Source of the DNA: Collinsella sp. UBA6357 | Lineage (GTDB): Bacteria > Actinomycetota > Coriobacteriia > Coriobacteriales > Coriobacteriaceae | NCBI GenBank assembly: GCA_002437815.1 | Contig: DJRP01000030.1 | Coordinates: 29,154 to 93,153, forward strand | Length of the DNA: 64,000 nt | Reading direction: 5' to 3' | Part shown: piece after piece, positions 63,733 through 64,000 of the stretch | How positions within the stretch are numbered: the first letter of the stretch is position 1 | How the letters are laid out: every line of letters starts with the position of its first letter | The notes under the pieces: generated by a model | What the model was told of the DNA's origin: nothing | Database searches by the model: none | Seen by the model: the letters and a program-made list of their open reading frames with translations, nothing else | Made by a program: the position numbers and the translations under genes

Positions 63733-64000
63733 GATCTGCGAGTAGTTATACGTGTACTGCCTATCCCGATACTTGTCGTTGCCAACGCGATTGCTCTCGT
63801 CCCCGCAAACTTCACGATGGCGACCTGATGTTGCTTGTCCGCATCCGCGATATTCGCGTTCTGCGCCGCGATGGTATCGATAAAGCCATTCGCCGCATCC
63901 TTAAGTGCTTTAATACGGCTGGTCTGATCACCGTTGCCCATCGGATCGCTCATCGACCCGGACGCGTCGAGCACCAGCACGATATCGAGCGGTTTGTTGG
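63729..64000 (-). pseudogene. N-terminal VWA-domain fragment of the adhesin (frameshifted, cut by window end)
   Basis: On the minus strand from the window end the frame reads LDIVLVLDASGSMSD, the MIDAS motif DxSxS of a VWA domain, and stops at 63729. The expected continuation (AGDESNRVGNDKYRD) lies in the +1 frame directly after a run of four G (63801-63804, shown as CCCC on the plus strand). Adding one G would fuse this part to the main frame without any other change. So either a one-base deletion has broken the gene, a phase-variable homopolymer is off, or the base is a sequencing error. Confidence 0.75.

Overview
The window reads as chromosome of a high-GC, anaerobic gut actinobacterium of the class Coriobacteriia, most like Collinsella. 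The support is: GC-rich codon use with clear AGGAGG-type ribosome sites; beta-glucoside-type PTS permeases; a 12-TM LuxR-type membrane regulator of the kind expanded in Coriobacteriia; an NRAMP-like transporter with a non-classical metal site; and an LPxTG surface protein built from Spy0128/FctA-like pilin repeats. The genus is an inference. No rRNA, tRNA, CRISPR array, prophage or transposase was seen.

Layout. 0-3 kb: HAD phosphatase (cut by the window start), a lipoprotein, a stand-alone PTS EIIA(Glc), a Cof-type HAD phosphatase. 3-9.6 kb: 6-phospho-beta-glucosidase, AraC regulator, divergent GH106-like hydrolase, RpiR regulator. 9.6-15.7 kb: Fic protein, pyrE, ROK kinase, an unknown protein, an orphan HicB antitoxin, a membrane LuxR regulator. 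15.8-22.7 kb: apiosidase-like (DUF4038) hydrolase, PTS EIIBC, divergent esterase, Sde182-type nucleoside-hydrolase-like protein. 22.8-27.0 kb: bgl operon (6-P-beta-glucosidase, BglG/LicT antiterminator, PTS EIIBC). 27.3-29.1 kb: AAA ATPase, DUF4867. 29.4-39.8 kb: PTS EIIBC, luxS, then FGGY kinase, split transketolase and FucI-like isomerase, a LacI regulator, nucleoside hydrolase and ribokinase. 40-51.6 kb: OatA-like acyltransferase, an NRAMP-like/MgtE-like pair, then an envelope cluster (degenerate NodB protein, PRC-barrel, YtxH, CphA-N-like, CNNM, hemolysin III). 51.8-57.7 kb: lipase-like hydrolase, DUF362 ferredoxin, ABC transporter. 57.9 kb to the end: a giant LPxTG adhesin/pilin with a frameshift, running off the window.

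How it works together (inference). Three EIIBC permeases lack an EIIA domain, while one free EIIA is encoded at 1.5-2.1 kb, so it may serve all three. None of the glycoside-active enzymes has a visible signal peptide. This suggests glycosides are imported and phosphorylated first, then trimmed in the cytoplasm (apiosidase-like, GH106-like, esterase, GH1). An isomerase, sugar kinase and two-subunit transketolase could then feed a released pentose into the pentose phosphate pathway; apiose is an attractive but unproven candidate.

The most unusual feature is non-coding: at least eleven long inverted-repeat elements (about 60-180 bp, perfect arms of 15-34 bp) lie between genes, mostly at gene 3' ends. 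Eight fall into three families with shared outer arms, and both arms change together between copies. Two further small hairpins share a conserved loop but have compensated stems. These are not ordinary terminators, and no mobilising gene is in view.
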